Counted from the stretch's first letter, positions 51,461 through 59,622 are shown. The stretch is 64,000 nucleotides of DNA from a bacterium HR11 (GCA_002898535.1 BEHN01000008.1:1-64000); one strand, 5' to 3'. Notes: generated by a model not told the origin, from the letters alone. Translations and numbers: made by a program.

Positions 51461-53815
51461 TTACATCTGCACGTGCAGGCCCGCCCGCACGACCCGGGGC
51501 GTCCCCAGGGTGACCAGCCCGTCCGCCGTCCGGCCCGCCTCGACACGGGTGTTCAACAGATTTTCGGCCGACACGTACAGCTCCACGCCCCGGACGATCT
51601 TACGCCGGACGCTGGCGTCCACCAACCAAACGGGCCGGAGCCGCAAGGTGTTCAGGTCGTCCTCGAACCGGCTTGACTCGTACCAGACCTGAACGGCGGC
51701 GATGAAGACCTGGGGATGCTGATACTGAACCCGAAACACGGCCGTATGACTCGGGCCTTGGGCGATTCGCTTGTCGATGAGCTCCGGCGCCAGGCTCTTC
51801 CGAATCCGGGCATCGTTCCAGAGATAGCCCACATGGGTTTGCAAGTATTGGCCGAACCGGAACGTGTTCATCCACTCCAGGCCCACGACCCGCGTCAGGT
51901 CGATATTCCGCCGCTGGCGACAGACGCCGCCGGCCGGGACAAAGCCACACAGGCTGGGCCAGGCCGAACGCTCCAGGACCGTCACGTTCGAGATAACGTC
52001 GTGGACCTGATACCAGAAGGCCGTGACCGAACCCTGCCAGAAGTCGCCGCCCCGCAGGTCCGCCCCCAGCTCCCAGGCTTGCAGGGACTCCGGCTTGAGG
52101 CCCGGATTGGCGGCCGTGACGACGTTCCGGACCTGGAAGGGACGATAGAGCTCGTTGAGCGTCGGCGCCCGGAAGCCTTGACTGAACTGGAATCGCAGGT
52201 CCGCCCAGGGACGAGCCCGCCAGCGGAGGCCCAACGTCGGACTGAAGGCCATACGACGACGGTCCTCATAGCGATCGTCCCGTAAGACGGCATCTGTCGT
52301 GAGGTCCCGCTCGACCCGCGTCCCCCGAAACAGGCCCCAGGCGTCTACCCGGGCCCCGACCTGAACGTACAGGTTCGACACCGGCTGGAACAGACGGTTC
52401 AAGTACAAACCGACAAAGGCCTGCCGGCCTCCAGCGAATCGGCGACGGGTAAACCGGGTCGCGACCCACCGATAGTCCTCCCGGGTTTCTCCCCAAATGT
52501 ACTTGACGTCGAGACCCGCCGACCATTGGGCCCCTGAGGGTTGCGGCCGGGCCCACTGGATATGAAAGCCCCCCATCACGGATGGGACATCATACTGATC
52601 CAGCGAAGGCGTCTCCTGCGTGCGGGTCGAGTTGACCGAGCTGAACGTGCTCCGGAAGGTCTGGGACTGCCAGAACCCCGCGACCTCCCAAAAGTCCCCC
52701 CCAGCCGTGAACCACCGCGTCCCCAGGCTCGTCATCCAGAGGTCCGTCGAGTTCTCCGTATACGGCGTCCCGTTACTTCGTCGTTCCGAGAAGACATTCC
52801 CCGCCCAAAAAAGTTGGCGGCGGCTCGAGACATCCCACGTCACCCGACCCAGTAAGGATCCCATGCGGGAGAAGGCACGAATGTCGATAGGTCCCCGTTG
52901 TTCCGGCAACAAAAGATAATGACCATCCGTCCGAAAGTACCGGCCAGCCATCAGTAGACTCAGGGCCCCATACCGATGACGCCAGGTCGTGTCTGCATCC
53001 ATCGTGCCGAGCTCGCCGCCCTGCAGGTCGACCTGAAATTCCCGAAGCCCGACAGCCTCCGTCCGGAAGTGAAGGGCACCCTCCATCCCCGCGTTACCCC
53101 AGGCGGTCGAGACAGGGCTCTTGATGACCTCGACCTGCCGGAGGGCCGACCGGGGGACCCGGTTCCAGTAAATGCCACCCCCAAAGGAATCATTGATGGG
53201 TACACCGTCCAGGAGGACTAACGCCCGACTGGCACCACTGGGCCATGCTCCCCGAAGTCTCATGCCTTGGGCCGTCGGATGAGAAGCCATCACACCGCTG
53301 GACCGCCGGAAAAGGCTAAAACCCGGCACCTGCCGCAGGCTCTCGACGACCAATAGTTGCGGACTCACCATCAGGTCCGATCGGGAGACGACCTGGACCG
53401 TGGCGGCCAGCTTCTCGGGCGACGTATTCAGACGGCTCGGCGTGACGACGACGACCGCCTCGGCGCCGACATGAAGCGTGACGTCGACCGACGTCGGCAC
53501 ATCCGAACGCACGGCCACGCTTTCGACGACGGCAGGGAGAAAACCCTCCAAGACACACCGCAGACGGTAGCCCTCCCCCGGCGGCAAACCCTCGATCCGA
53601 TAGCGCCCCTGCGCATCCGTCGTGACGACTCGGCGAACCCCCTGCGGACCCGTCAGCTCGACGAGGACACCGGGCAAGGGATGCCCCTCGACGTCCCGCA
53701 CGGTCCCGACGACCGAAGCCGCCGTCTGGCCCCAGGCGGCCAGGGTCGCCCCCAGCCCCAAGATCAGGACCCGAATACCGTAGAGAGAACGAATAGCCCA
53801 ATGATTCTGTGCCAT
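51461..53815 (-). CDS. TonB-dependent receptor with N-terminal carboxypeptidase-regulatory-like domain
   Basis: 784 residues, outer membrane. Signal peptide (GIRVLILGLGATLAAWGQ), CarboxypepD_reg domain (SVVGTVRDVEGHPLPGVLVEL, then YRIEGLPPGEGYRLRC), plug with VVVVTPSRLNTSPEKLAATV and LVLLDGVPINDSFGGGIYW, then a 22-strand-type barrel. The C-terminal VRAGLHVQM is a plausible last strand. The ligand is unknown; the adjacent propeller protein suggests a PQQ- or metallophore-type substrate only by analogy. ATG 53815 has GGGGAGG upstream. Confidence 0.9.
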   Translation of the reverse strand: MAQNHWAIRSLYGIRVLILGLGATLAAWGQTAASVVGTVRDVEGHPLPGVLVELTGPQGVRRVVTTDAQGRYRIEGLPPGEGYRLRCVLEGFLPAVVESVAVRSDVPTSVDVTLHVGAEAVVVVTPSRLNTSPEKLAATVQVVSRSDLMVSPQLLVVESLRQVPGFSLFRRSSGVMASHPTAQGMRLRGAWPSGASRALVLLDGVPINDSFGGGIYWNRVPRSALRQVEVIKSPVSTAWGNAGMEGALHFRTEAVGLREFQVDLQGGELGTMDADTTWRHRYGALSLLMAGRYFRTDGHYLLLPEQRGPIDIRAFSRMGSLLGRVTWDVSSRRQLFWAGNVFSERRSNGTPYTENSTDLWMTSLGTRWFTAGGDFWEVAGFWQSQTFRSTFSSVNSTRTQETPSLDQYDVPSVMGGFHIQWARPQPSGAQWSAGLDVKYIWGETREDYRWVATRFTRRRFAGGRQAFVGLYLNRLFQPVSNLYVQVGARVDAWGLFRGTRVERDLTTDAVLRDDRYEDRRRMAFSPTLGLRWRARPWADLRFQFSQGFRAPTLNELYRPFQVRNVVTAANPGLKPESLQAWELGADLRGGDFWQGSVTAFWYQVHDVISNVTVLERSAWPSLCGFVPAGGVCRQRRNIDLTRVVGLEWMNTFRFGQYLQTHVGYLWNDARIRKSLAPELIDKRIAQGPSHTAVFRVQYQHPQVFIAAVQVWYESSRFEDDLNTLRLRPVWLVDASVRRKIVRGVELYVSAENLLNTRVEAGRTADGLVTLGTPRVVRAGLHVQM

Positions 53816-53872
53816 CTTGGAACCTCCCCGCGTATGATTGTTGGGTGTTCGGGTAGCAGAGCCCGAGCATTG

Positions 53873-53948
53873 GCTCATAGCGGATGACCCACATTGGCTC
53901 ATGGCGGATAGCTCATGGCCTATGAGCTATGACCCATGAGCTATGACC
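53873..53948. repeat. ATGAGCY heptamer palindrome
   Basis: GGCTCATGGCGGATAGCTC is answered by inverted CTATGAGCTATGACCCATG units with almost no loop. Confidence 0.75.
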
Positions 53949-53953
53949 TATAA

Positions 53954-54025
53954 CAGAACCGTTCGGATCGGGAAAATCCCCATGAATTCAGCTTTTCCGA
54001 TACTCTGAGAAGGACGATTTTCAAG
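53954..54025 (+). repeat. 73-bp dispersed repeat, copy 6, diverged
   Basis: Begins CAGAACCGTTCGGATC and ends GGACGATTTTCAAG; the middle is poorly conserved. Confidence 0.55.
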
Positions 54026-54099
54026 CATTCGGCCGATGGGCCGGTCGGCCGTCGGCCGATAGGGCCACGGGACGGGAAAAGCCGTCCCCGAGGCCCCAA

Positions 54100-54140
54100 G
54101 CCCCTCGGGTTCCCGCATCCCGCATCTCGTATCCCGTATC
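54100..54140. repeat. Inverted GGATACG heptamers
   Basis: CCCGCATCCCGCATCTCG and TATCCCGTATCC are consecutive 7-bp units, as at 34719-34745. Confidence 0.65.
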
Positions 54141-54141
54141 C

Positions 54142-54212
54142 TTGAAAAATCGTGCTTCCCGGGCGGTGGGAAAGGTCGATTTGACGCCATTCTCACGGAC
54201 CGAACCGCTCTG
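54142..54212 (-). repeat. 73-bp dispersed repeat, copy 7 (minus orientation)
   Basis: Starts TTGAAAAATCGTGCTTCCCG and ends CGAACCGCTCTG. Confidence 0.82.
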
Positions 54213-54306
54213 ATAAGCCAGAAGCGACGAGCCCCGGCCTTGGACCGATGGACTGGTCGGGAACCCGGCCATTCGGGAGTTCGGTAGTTGGGGAATTCGG
54301 CCATTC

Positions 54307-54437
54307 GGGAAGGCCGTTCAGCGGCCGACGTAGAAGGCAAGAGGGCATGTAGTATTCCAAAGCCCCACATCTCCCTGAAGTTTTCCTGACTCTTCGCCGC
54401 CTCTTGTCGCCGACCGCCGGCGCCGGCCTCCAGGCCT
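54307..54437 (+). repeat. 130-bp dispersed family, copy 1
   Basis: Begins GGGAAGGCCGTTCAGCGGCC and ends GCCGGCCTCCAGGCC. A full inverted copy lies at 57128-57256 and a fragment at 24460-24500. The copies share ACGTAGAAG, CATGTAG and CTCCCTGAAG blocks. Confidence 0.75.
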
Positions 54438-54523
54438 CATCCCCGTCCCGGCCGGCCTCCCCATGCCCGAATTCCCGACCCCCCGAATGGCCAAATTGCC
54501 GAACTCCCGGATGGCCCTTCGCT

Positions 54524-54585
54524 TGAAAAACCGTCCTTCCCGAAGGGTCGGAAAGGCTGAATCCATCCGGGTTTCCATGGTCCAA
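54524..54585 (-). repeat. 73-bp dispersed repeat, copy 8, GAAGGGTCG subtype
   Basis: TTGAAAAACCGTCCTTCCCG then GAAGGGTCGGAAAGG; subtype shared with 57426 and 59533. Confidence 0.72.
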
Positions 54586-54670
54586 ATGGAGATATTTTGC
54601 AAAAGACGTGCCGAACCGTTGAAAGCTTCATCCTACGCGAATCGGTCCGTCTCATTGGGCCTTCAAAAAT

Positions 54671-54704
54671 GGGCGATTTGACCCAATGGGTGATTTGACC
54701 CAAT
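54671..54704 (+). repeat. 17-bp tandem repeat upstream of nrdJ
   Basis: Two adjacent units, GGGCGATTTGACCCAAT and GGGTGATTTGACCCAAT, 16/17 identical. They could be an operator about 165 bp before the nrdJ start; the match to the NrdR box is poor. Confidence 0.5.
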
Positions 54705-54868
54705 CGGAGAGGGGTTCCCGCCGTCCCCCGATGGCGGCCCCGCAGGGGGATAAATATCTTTGAACGAAGCATCGAGCCGGCCAGTTCGGCGGGCAGAGAG
54801 TAAAAGGGCAAATACTCTATGCCCTTCGCCCTTTGCGCTTTGCCTCATTTCTGGGTGAGGACTCCATC

Positions 54869-56713
54869 ATGAAGCTTTCAAGGCTGGACACTTGGACTTT
54901 CGACCAGGCGTGGACCCGGGCCGAAGCCTTTTTCCAGGGGGATGCCCTCCGGGCCGAGGTCTTCCTGTACCGGTACGCCCTCCGGGACCTGGAGGGTCGG
55001 TGGCTCGAGCCGACGCCGGAGTTCATGTGGCGGCGGCTGGCCCGGACGATGGCCCGGGTCGAGAAGGACCGAGCCACGTGGGAAAAAAACTTCCGGGACC
55101 TCTTAGAGGACTTCCGGTTTGTCCCGGGGGGCCGCATCTTATTCGGGGCCAGCAATCCCCGGTCGGCGACCCTGTTCAACTGCTACTTCATCCCGATCCA
55201 AGCTGACTCCATCTATGGGATCACGCGCTGGATGTTCGAGGCGGCCAAGACCTACGGGATGGGCGGCGGAGTCGGCACGAACGCCGACGTCTTACGCCCC
55301 CGGGGGGCCAAGGTCCGGAATGCCGGCCTGGAGAGTTCGGGGTCCGTCAGCTTCATGGAGGTCTTCTCGACCCTGACGGGCGTGATGGGGGCCTCGGGCG
55401 GCCGCCGGGGGGCGCTCATGATCACGCTCCGGGTCGACCACCCGGACGTGCTGGAGTTCATCACGGCGAAGAGTGACCCCGAGCGGCGGCACATCCGGAA
55501 TGCGAACATCTCGGTGCGGGTCTCCGACGCCTTCATGGAGGCGCTGGCCCACGACGGTCGGGTCCGGCTGTGGTTTCAGACGCCGCATGAGACCATCGAG
55601 CGCTTCGTCCCGGCCCGGCAGATTTGGCAGGCCCTCGTCGAATCGGCCTGGGCCTCGGCCGAGCCGGGGGTCTTGTTCTGGGACCAGGTCGTCCGGCGCT
55701 CGACGACGCAGTACAACGGCATGGAGGTCCAGGGCGTGAACGTCTGCGGCGAGGTCCCGATGGAGCCGTACGGGGCCTGCAACCTGGGGAGCATCAACTT
55801 GGCGGCCTTTGTGCGGGCACCCTTCACGGACGGGGCCGACCTCGACTGGGACCGGCTGGCCGAGACGGTCCGTCGGGCCGTCCGATTCCTGGACGACGTC
55901 ATCGACGTCGGGGCGCCGCGGCATCCGCTTCGGGCCCAGCGGCGGGCCTCCGAGCGGTCCCGCCGGGTCGGTCTGGGCATCATGGGTCTGGCCGACTGCA
56001 TGGTCATGCTGAACGTCGTGTACGGGTCGCCCGAGTGCATCCGGTGGGTCGACCGGATCTTGGCCTTCATCAAGGAGGCCGCTTATCAGGCCAGCATCGA
56101 CCTGGCGCGGGAGAAGGGCCCCTTCCCGGCTTTCGACGCCCGGCAACACGAGAAGAGTCCTTACATTCAGGAGCTCCCGGCACCCATCCGGCGGGGCATT
56201 CAGACGTACGGCCTGCGGAACTGTGCCCTCCTGGCCATCGCCCCGACGGGTTCGATCTCGATCCTGGCCGGGACGTCCAGCGGCATCGAGCCGATCTTCG
56301 CCCTTCAGTACCTGCGCCACGTGGCCGGCCAGGCTTACGAAGTCGAGCACCCGCTGGTCCGTCGATATCGGCAGATGTACGGGGCGTCGAGTCCTCTCCC
56401 GCCGGCCTTTGTGGCGGCCCATCAGGTCGACCCCGAGGCCCGGGTCGAGCTTCAGGCCGCCGCCCAGCGGCACGTGGACCAGAGTATCTCGTCGACCGTC
56501 AACCTCCCGGAGGACACGCCGGTCTCGACCGTCGAGCGCCTCTACTGGAAGGCCTGGGAACTCGGCTGTAAGGGCATCACGGTCTTCCGGGAGGGGAGCC
56601 GGGCTTCGGTCGTCGAGCCCCTGCATGAGGAGAGGGGCGTCTACCGGGTCGAGGCGGAGCCGCCTCTCGGCGTCTGCGTCGTCTGCGAGGTCCCGGCCCC
56701 GTCCCGCCGATGA
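54869..56713 (+). CDS. nrdJ: Adenosylcobalamin-dependent (class II) ribonucleotide reductase
   Basis: 614 residues; makes deoxyribonucleotides using B12 and needs no oxygen. Redox Cys105 is in TLFNCYFIP; the active-site N-x-C-x-E is N291-V-C293-G-E295 in VNVCGEVPME; TYGMGGGVGTNAD and APTGSISILAGTSSGIEP bind substrate phosphates. A C-terminal CVVCEV pair would re-reduce the active site. There is no ATP-cone, so overall activity control by dATP is not expected. ATG 54869 follows GGTGAGGA. Confidence 0.93.
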   Translation: MKLSRLDTWTFDQAWTRAEAFFQGDALRAEVFLYRYALRDLEGRWLEPTPEFMWRRLARTMARVEKDRATWEKNFRDLLEDFRFVPGGRILFGASNPRSATLFNCYFIPIQADSIYGITRWMFEAAKTYGMGGGVGTNADVLRPRGAKVRNAGLESSGSVSFMEVFSTLTGVMGASGGRRGALMITLRVDHPDVLEFITAKSDPERRHIRNANISVRVSDAFMEALAHDGRVRLWFQTPHETIERFVPARQIWQALVESAWASAEPGVLFWDQVVRRSTTQYNGMEVQGVNVCGEVPMEPYGACNLGSINLAAFVRAPFTDGADLDWDRLAETVRRAVRFLDDVIDVGAPRHPLRAQRRASERSRRVGLGIMGLADCMVMLNVVYGSPECIRWVDRILAFIKEAAYQASIDLAREKGPFPAFDARQHEKSPYIQELPAPIRRGIQTYGLRNCALLAIAPTGSISILAGTSSGIEPIFALQYLRHVAGQAYEVEHPLVRRYRQMYGASSPLPPAFVAAHQVDPEARVELQAAAQRHVDQSISSTVNLPEDTPVSTVERLYWKAWELGCKGITVFREGSRASVVEPLHEERGVYRVEAEPPLGVCVVCEVPAPSRR

Positions 56714-56776
56714 GCCGCGAGGGAGCGGCCAGCGACAGCATGGCAATTCGATGGTCCCGCACTCAGACACCAGCTA

Positions 56777-56850
56777 TCAGAGCCGTTCGGCCCGTGAGAA
56801 TGGCGTCGGAACCACCTTGCCCATCCCCTGGAAAGTACGATTTTTCAAAG
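56777..56850 (+). repeat. 73-bp dispersed repeat, copy 9 (plus orientation)
   Basis: Begins CAGAGCCGTTCGGCCC and ends GTACGATTTTTCAAAG, followed, as at 24241, by the terminator and CCCCGCTC modules. Confidence 0.82.
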
Positions 56851-56875
56851 GGACGGAGTGACGAAGTAACCCGGC

Positions 56876-56895
56876 CGGCCGATGGGCCGTTCTTT
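56876..56895 (+). terminator. Intrinsic terminator after nrdJ
   Basis: CGGCC, loop GATG, GGCCG, then TTCTTT. Matches the hairpin at 24344. Confidence 0.55.
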
Positions 56896-56902
56896 ATCCC
56901 AG

Positions 56903-56922
56903 CCCCGCTCGTTAGAGCGGGG
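56903..56922. repeat. CCCCGCTC hairpin, copy 2
   Basis: CCCCGCTC / GAGCGGGG with loop GTTA. Confidence 0.75.
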
Positions 56923-56987
56923 TCGGGGCGACTCGGGAGTTCGGGAGTTCGGCAGGTGGGCAGGTGGGCAGGTCGGCAGGTCGGGCA

Positions 56988-57092
56988 TCGGGGCCTGTTG
57001 CAAAACGCACCGCCGAGGCGCAGAGGCCGAGGGTGTTTCTTTGATTTTTCTCGGCGCTCTCGGCGTCTCAGCCGTGGAATGGAGGTTTGGAA
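56988..57092 (-). repeat. CGCNGAGR 8/9-bp array family, copy 1
   Basis: Contains CACCGCCGAGGCGCAGAGG and, inverted, CTCGGCGTCTCAGCCGTGG, ending in TGGAATGGAGGTTTGG. Copies at 57514 and 59332 are in the opposite orientation. Confidence 0.75.
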
Positions 57093-57127
57093 ATACGCTA
57101 TCGGGAGGCCCACCGGGGCGGGGGTGC

Positions 57128-57256
57128 GGCCTGGAGGCCGGCGCCGGCGGTCGGCGACAGGAGGCGGCGGAGAGTCAGGAAAGCTTCAGGGAGACGTGGG
57201 CACTTGGAACGCTACATGCCCCTTGTCTTCTACGTCGGCCGCCGAACGACCTTCCC
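57128..57256 (-). repeat. 130-bp dispersed family, copy 2 (inverted)
   Basis: Begins GCGGCCTGGAGGCCGGCGCC and ends CGAACGACCTTCCC; reverse complement of 54307-54437 with scattered differences. Confidence 0.75.
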
Positions 57257-57285
57257 GAACTCCCGGACGGCCGGATCGCCCCGGA

Positions 57286-57339
57286 CCCCGCTCTTGCGAG
57301 CGGGGCTGGGACAGAATGACCCCGCTCTAACGAGCGGGG
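57286..57339. repeat. CCCCGCTC hairpins, copies 3 and 4
   Basis: Two hairpins at 57286-57305 (loop TTGC) and 57320-57339 (loop TAAC), each followed by GCTGGGA. Confidence 0.75.
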
Positions 57340-57425
57340 CTGGGATGAAAAGGGTCGCCCGGCCCCCCGGCCGACCTGCCGACCTGCCCACCTGCCGAAT
57401 TCCCGAACTCCCGAATGGCCCTTGG

Positions 57426-57498
57426 CTTGAAAAACCGTCCGTCCCGAAGGGTCGAAAAAGCCGAATCCATGCGGGTTTTCACGAAACGAACGACTCTG
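57426..57498 (-). repeat. 73-bp dispersed repeat, copy 10, GAAGGGTCG subtype
   Basis: Starts TTGAAAAACCGTCCGTCCCG and ends CGAACGACTCTG. Confidence 0.78.
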
Positions 57499-57513
57499 TC
57501 ATCATTACAGCGT

Positions 57514-57619
57514 ATTTCAAAATCTCCATTCCACCGCTGAGACGCCGAGAACGCAGAGAAGAATTGAAGAAAAACCCTCGTCCTCCGCGCCTCGGCGGTG
57601 AGTTTTGAAACAGGCCCTA
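57514..57619 (+). repeat. CGCNGAGR 8/9-bp array family, copy 2
   Basis: CTCCATTCCACCGCTGAGAC at the left and GCGCCTCGGCGGTGAG at the right, ending GAAACAGGCCC. Confidence 0.75.
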
Positions 57620-57674
57620 GGAGGCGACGTCTGAAAACCCTTGGAATCAGGTAGGCTATCCGGAGGTCAGCGAT

Positions 57675-59225
57675 ATGAACCCGCGGTGCCCGCTGTGCGA
57701 CCGACGGGCCGAAGGACCCTTACGTCCGCATGTCTTACGGGTGCACGGAGAGGAAGCCCTCCCGAGGGCCATCCTGGCCGATAAAGAGCGGGGTGTCCCC
57801 GACCCCGAGATCGGCGAACGATACGGCATCTCCTTCAATGCTCTCCAGAAAATCATCACTGAAGCTTACGGCGTGAATGTGAGTCAACTTCGGCACCCCC
57901 GGCCGATCCGACGGTGGGCACCGCCCTCCTTTCGGGAAGAGGTCACGACCGTATGGAGCTTCAAACAGCGGGGCGCCTGGGCTACGCATGACGGCCGCTA
58001 CCGAGGAAACTGGTCGCCCTACATCCCCCGTAACCTGATTCTTAAGTATTCCCAGCCTGGAGACGTCGTCTTGGATTACTTCGTCGGTGGAGGGACGACA
58101 GCTGTCGAAGCCAAGCTGTTGGGCCGCCGTTGCATCGCCCGGGACATTAATCCGGCCGCTGTCCAGATGACGTTAGAAAATATCCATTTTTCCCCGCCAC
58201 GTTCGCTGGCTGGGGAGACGGTGTACGAGCCTGAGGTTCGGGTCGGGGACGCCCGGGACCTGTCAGACATCCCCTCTGCCAGCATCGACCTCATTTGCGC
58301 CCACCCTCCTTACGCAGGGATCATCCCCTACAGTCCGAAAATCCCCGGCGACCTGTCGGGCCTCGACGTGCCGGATTTTCTGACAGAAATGCGAAAAGTC
58401 GCTCGGGAAAGCTGGCGGGTTTTGAAGCCCGGCGGGAAGTGCGCCATCCTCATCGGGGACGCTCGGAAGTCCAAGCACGTGATCCCCATCGGCTTTCAGG
58501 TCATCCGGCTATTCTTAGACGCGGGTTTTGTCTTGCACGAGCTGGTGATTAAACGACAGCACAACTGTAAGACGACGGGCTTCTGGTATACCCGGAGCGT
58601 TTGTCACGGCTTCCTCCTGCTGGCCCATGAATACCTACCGGTCTTTGAGAAACCCGTGAGCCGAAGCGTCTCCGGGCCGGAGCTGTCGGAGACACCGGCC
58701 GTTCCTTACCGCCTTGGCTGGAAAGGCGCCCCGGAGACGAGCGAAGGGGCCTTGGAAACGACTACGGTGTGGGTCTTTCCCGGAGACCGGTTAGAATCTG
58801 AAGTACGTCGGAACCTACGAAGACGCTTCGGCGGGCCGGGCCCCTACTTAGAGGTAGAGTACGGCGGGGAGGGGCCTTCGCCGGGCACCGGGATCCCCAC
58901 CAACCTCCTTTTTATCCCTTGGCCGCCGTTCCCGATGACGAAATGGACCTTCCGGCAGTACTGCGCTACGGTCGTTCACCTGGCCCGGCAGGGCCTGACG
59001 TACCTTGCCCCGGGCGGCGTCTTGGCCGTGGAAGCGATGGACTTTCGGGATGGGGAGGACCTGATTCCGGCCGGCCTCCTCTTATACGAGGCCCTGCGGG
59101 CCCAGTGTGCCTGGGCACTCAAGGAGATCGTCATCGTGGTCCCGGAGAGCGGGCCATTCGCCTGGCCCGGGAATCGCTTGGAGATTATTCATAGATATTT
59201 ACTTATCTATATCCTCAGACCATAG
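57675..59225 (+). CDS. DNA methyltransferase with N-terminal zinc finger
   Basis: 516 residues. A C2H2-like finger (C5, C8, H19, H24) and a helix-turn-helix-like segment (EIGERYGISFNALQKII) precede the catalytic part. SAM motif I is VLDYFVGGGTTAVEAKLLG (residues 132-150); motif IV is DLICAHPPYAG (about 205-215), an amino-methylating (N6A or N4C) signature. Motif order I then IV differs from the beta-class enzymes its sequence otherwise resembles. A second PPF motif (FIPWPPFPM) occurs near residue 415. No restriction gene is nearby. GGAGG precedes ATG 57675; the stop lies within a heptamer array. Confidence 0.82.
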   Translation: MNPRCPLCDRRAEGPLRPHVLRVHGEEALPRAILADKERGVPDPEIGERYGISFNALQKIITEAYGVNVSQLRHPRPIRRWAPPSFREEVTTVWSFKQRGAWATHDGRYRGNWSPYIPRNLILKYSQPGDVVLDYFVGGGTTAVEAKLLGRRCIARDINPAAVQMTLENIHFSPPRSLAGETVYEPEVRVGDARDLSDIPSASIDLICAHPPYAGIIPYSPKIPGDLSGLDVPDFLTEMRKVARESWRVLKPGGKCAILIGDARKSKHVIPIGFQVIRLFLDAGFVLHELVIKRQHNCKTTGFWYTRSVCHGFLLLAHEYLPVFEKPVSRSVSGPELSETPAVPYRLGWKGAPETSEGALETTTVWVFPGDRLESEVRRNLRRRFGGPGPYLEVEYGGEGPSPGTGIPTNLLFIPWPPFPMTKWTFRQYCATVVHLARQGLTYLAPGGVLAVEAMDFRDGEDLIPAGLLLYEALRAQCAWALKEIVIVVPESGPFAWPGNRLEIIHRYLLIYILRP

Positions 59226-59260
59226 ACCCCAGACCATAGACCGGCTTGGGCCCAGGGGGT
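59218..59260 (-). repeat. Type 2 element fragment
   Basis: CATAGACCCCAGACCATAG then ACCGGCTTGGGCCCAGGGG, nearly identical to 49978-50022. The head module and the second heptamer arm are missing. It overlaps the stop codon of the methyltransferase gene. Confidence 0.72.
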
Positions 59261-59331
59261 CTCCTCGTCTGGATGGGATGGCTCGTGGAATCCATCTCAA
59301 GTCCCTCCCTGATGGGGAAAGGGCTTTATGA

Positions 59332-59440
59332 GAGCGTGTTTCCAAACCTCCATTCCACCCCTGAGACGCCGAGAACGCAGAGAGAAATCGACGAAAAACC
59401 CTCGGCCTCTGCGCCTCGGCGGTGAGTCTTGAAACAGGCC
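59332..59440 (+). repeat. CGCNGAGR 8/9-bp array family, copy 3
   Basis: CTCCATTCCACCCCTGAGAC at left, CTCTGCGCCTCGGCGGTGAG at right, ending GAAACAGGCCC as in copy 2. Confidence 0.75.
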
Positions 59441-59494
59441 CGAATGCCCGAGTCCCCGAACTCCCGAATTCCCGGACGGCCGGATAGCCCCGGA

Positions 59495-59514
59495 CCCCGC
59501 TCTAACGGGCGGGG
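59495..59514. repeat. CCCCGCTC hairpin, copy 5
   Basis: CCCCGCTC, loop TAAC, GGGCGGGG (one base differs from the other copies). Confidence 0.68.
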
Positions 59515-59532
59515 CTGGGATGAAAACCTTGG

Positions 59533-59596
59533 CTTGAAAGACCGTCCTCCCCGAAGGGTCGAAAAAGCCAAATCCATGCGGGTTTTCACGAGCGGA
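59533..59596 (-). repeat. 73-bp dispersed repeat, copy 11, truncated
   Basis: Starts CTTGAAAGACCGTCCTCCCC and stops after TTTTCACGAGCGGA, 27 bp before the aminotransferase stop. Confidence 0.7.
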
Positions 59597-59622
59597 AGAC
59601 GTCCCGACGCCTCGATGACGGT

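Larger units (their letters stand above)
53816..54868. other. 1.05-kb gene-free region of mixed repeats upstream of nrdJ
   Basis: Contains ATGAGCY heptamers (53873-53948), three 73-bp repeat copies (53954, 54142, 54524), GGATACG heptamers (54100-54140), the 130-bp family (54307-54437), octamer runs (54262-54305 and 54475-54515) and a 17-bp tandem repeat near 54671. No cobalamin riboswitch motif was recognised despite the B12-dependent enzyme downstream. Confidence 0.65.
56930..57417. repeat. Composite octamer-armed block enclosing other repeat families
   Basis: Left arm GGGAGTTCGGGAGTTCGGC then GGCAGGTN units (56937-56985); right arm, inverted, at 57362-57417. Inside lie the CGCNGAGR family (56988-57092), the 130-bp family in inverted orientation (57128-57256) and two CCCCGCTC hairpins. 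Confidence 0.72.
56714..57674. other. 961-bp gene-free region of nested repeats after nrdJ
   Basis: Contains 73-bp repeat copies 9 and 10, a terminator (56876-56895), three CCCCGCTC hairpins, octamer arms (56930-56990 and 57362-57417), two copies of the CGCNGAGR family and an inverted copy of the 130-bp family. No gene is supported; long open frames here translate repeats. Confidence 0.7.
59226..59622. other. 397-bp gap between convergent genes, all repeats
   Basis: After the type 2 fragment come a CGCNGAGR family copy (59332-59440), GGGARTTC octamers (59444-59475), a CCCCGCTC-like hairpin (59495-59514) and 73-bp repeat copy 11. No gene. Confidence 0.7.

Noticed and set aside
54438-54868. 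Cobalamin riboswitch upstream of the B12-dependent nrdJ
   Set aside because: I could not find the B12 box or the conserved core elements; the region is repeats plus a 17-bp tandem duplication.
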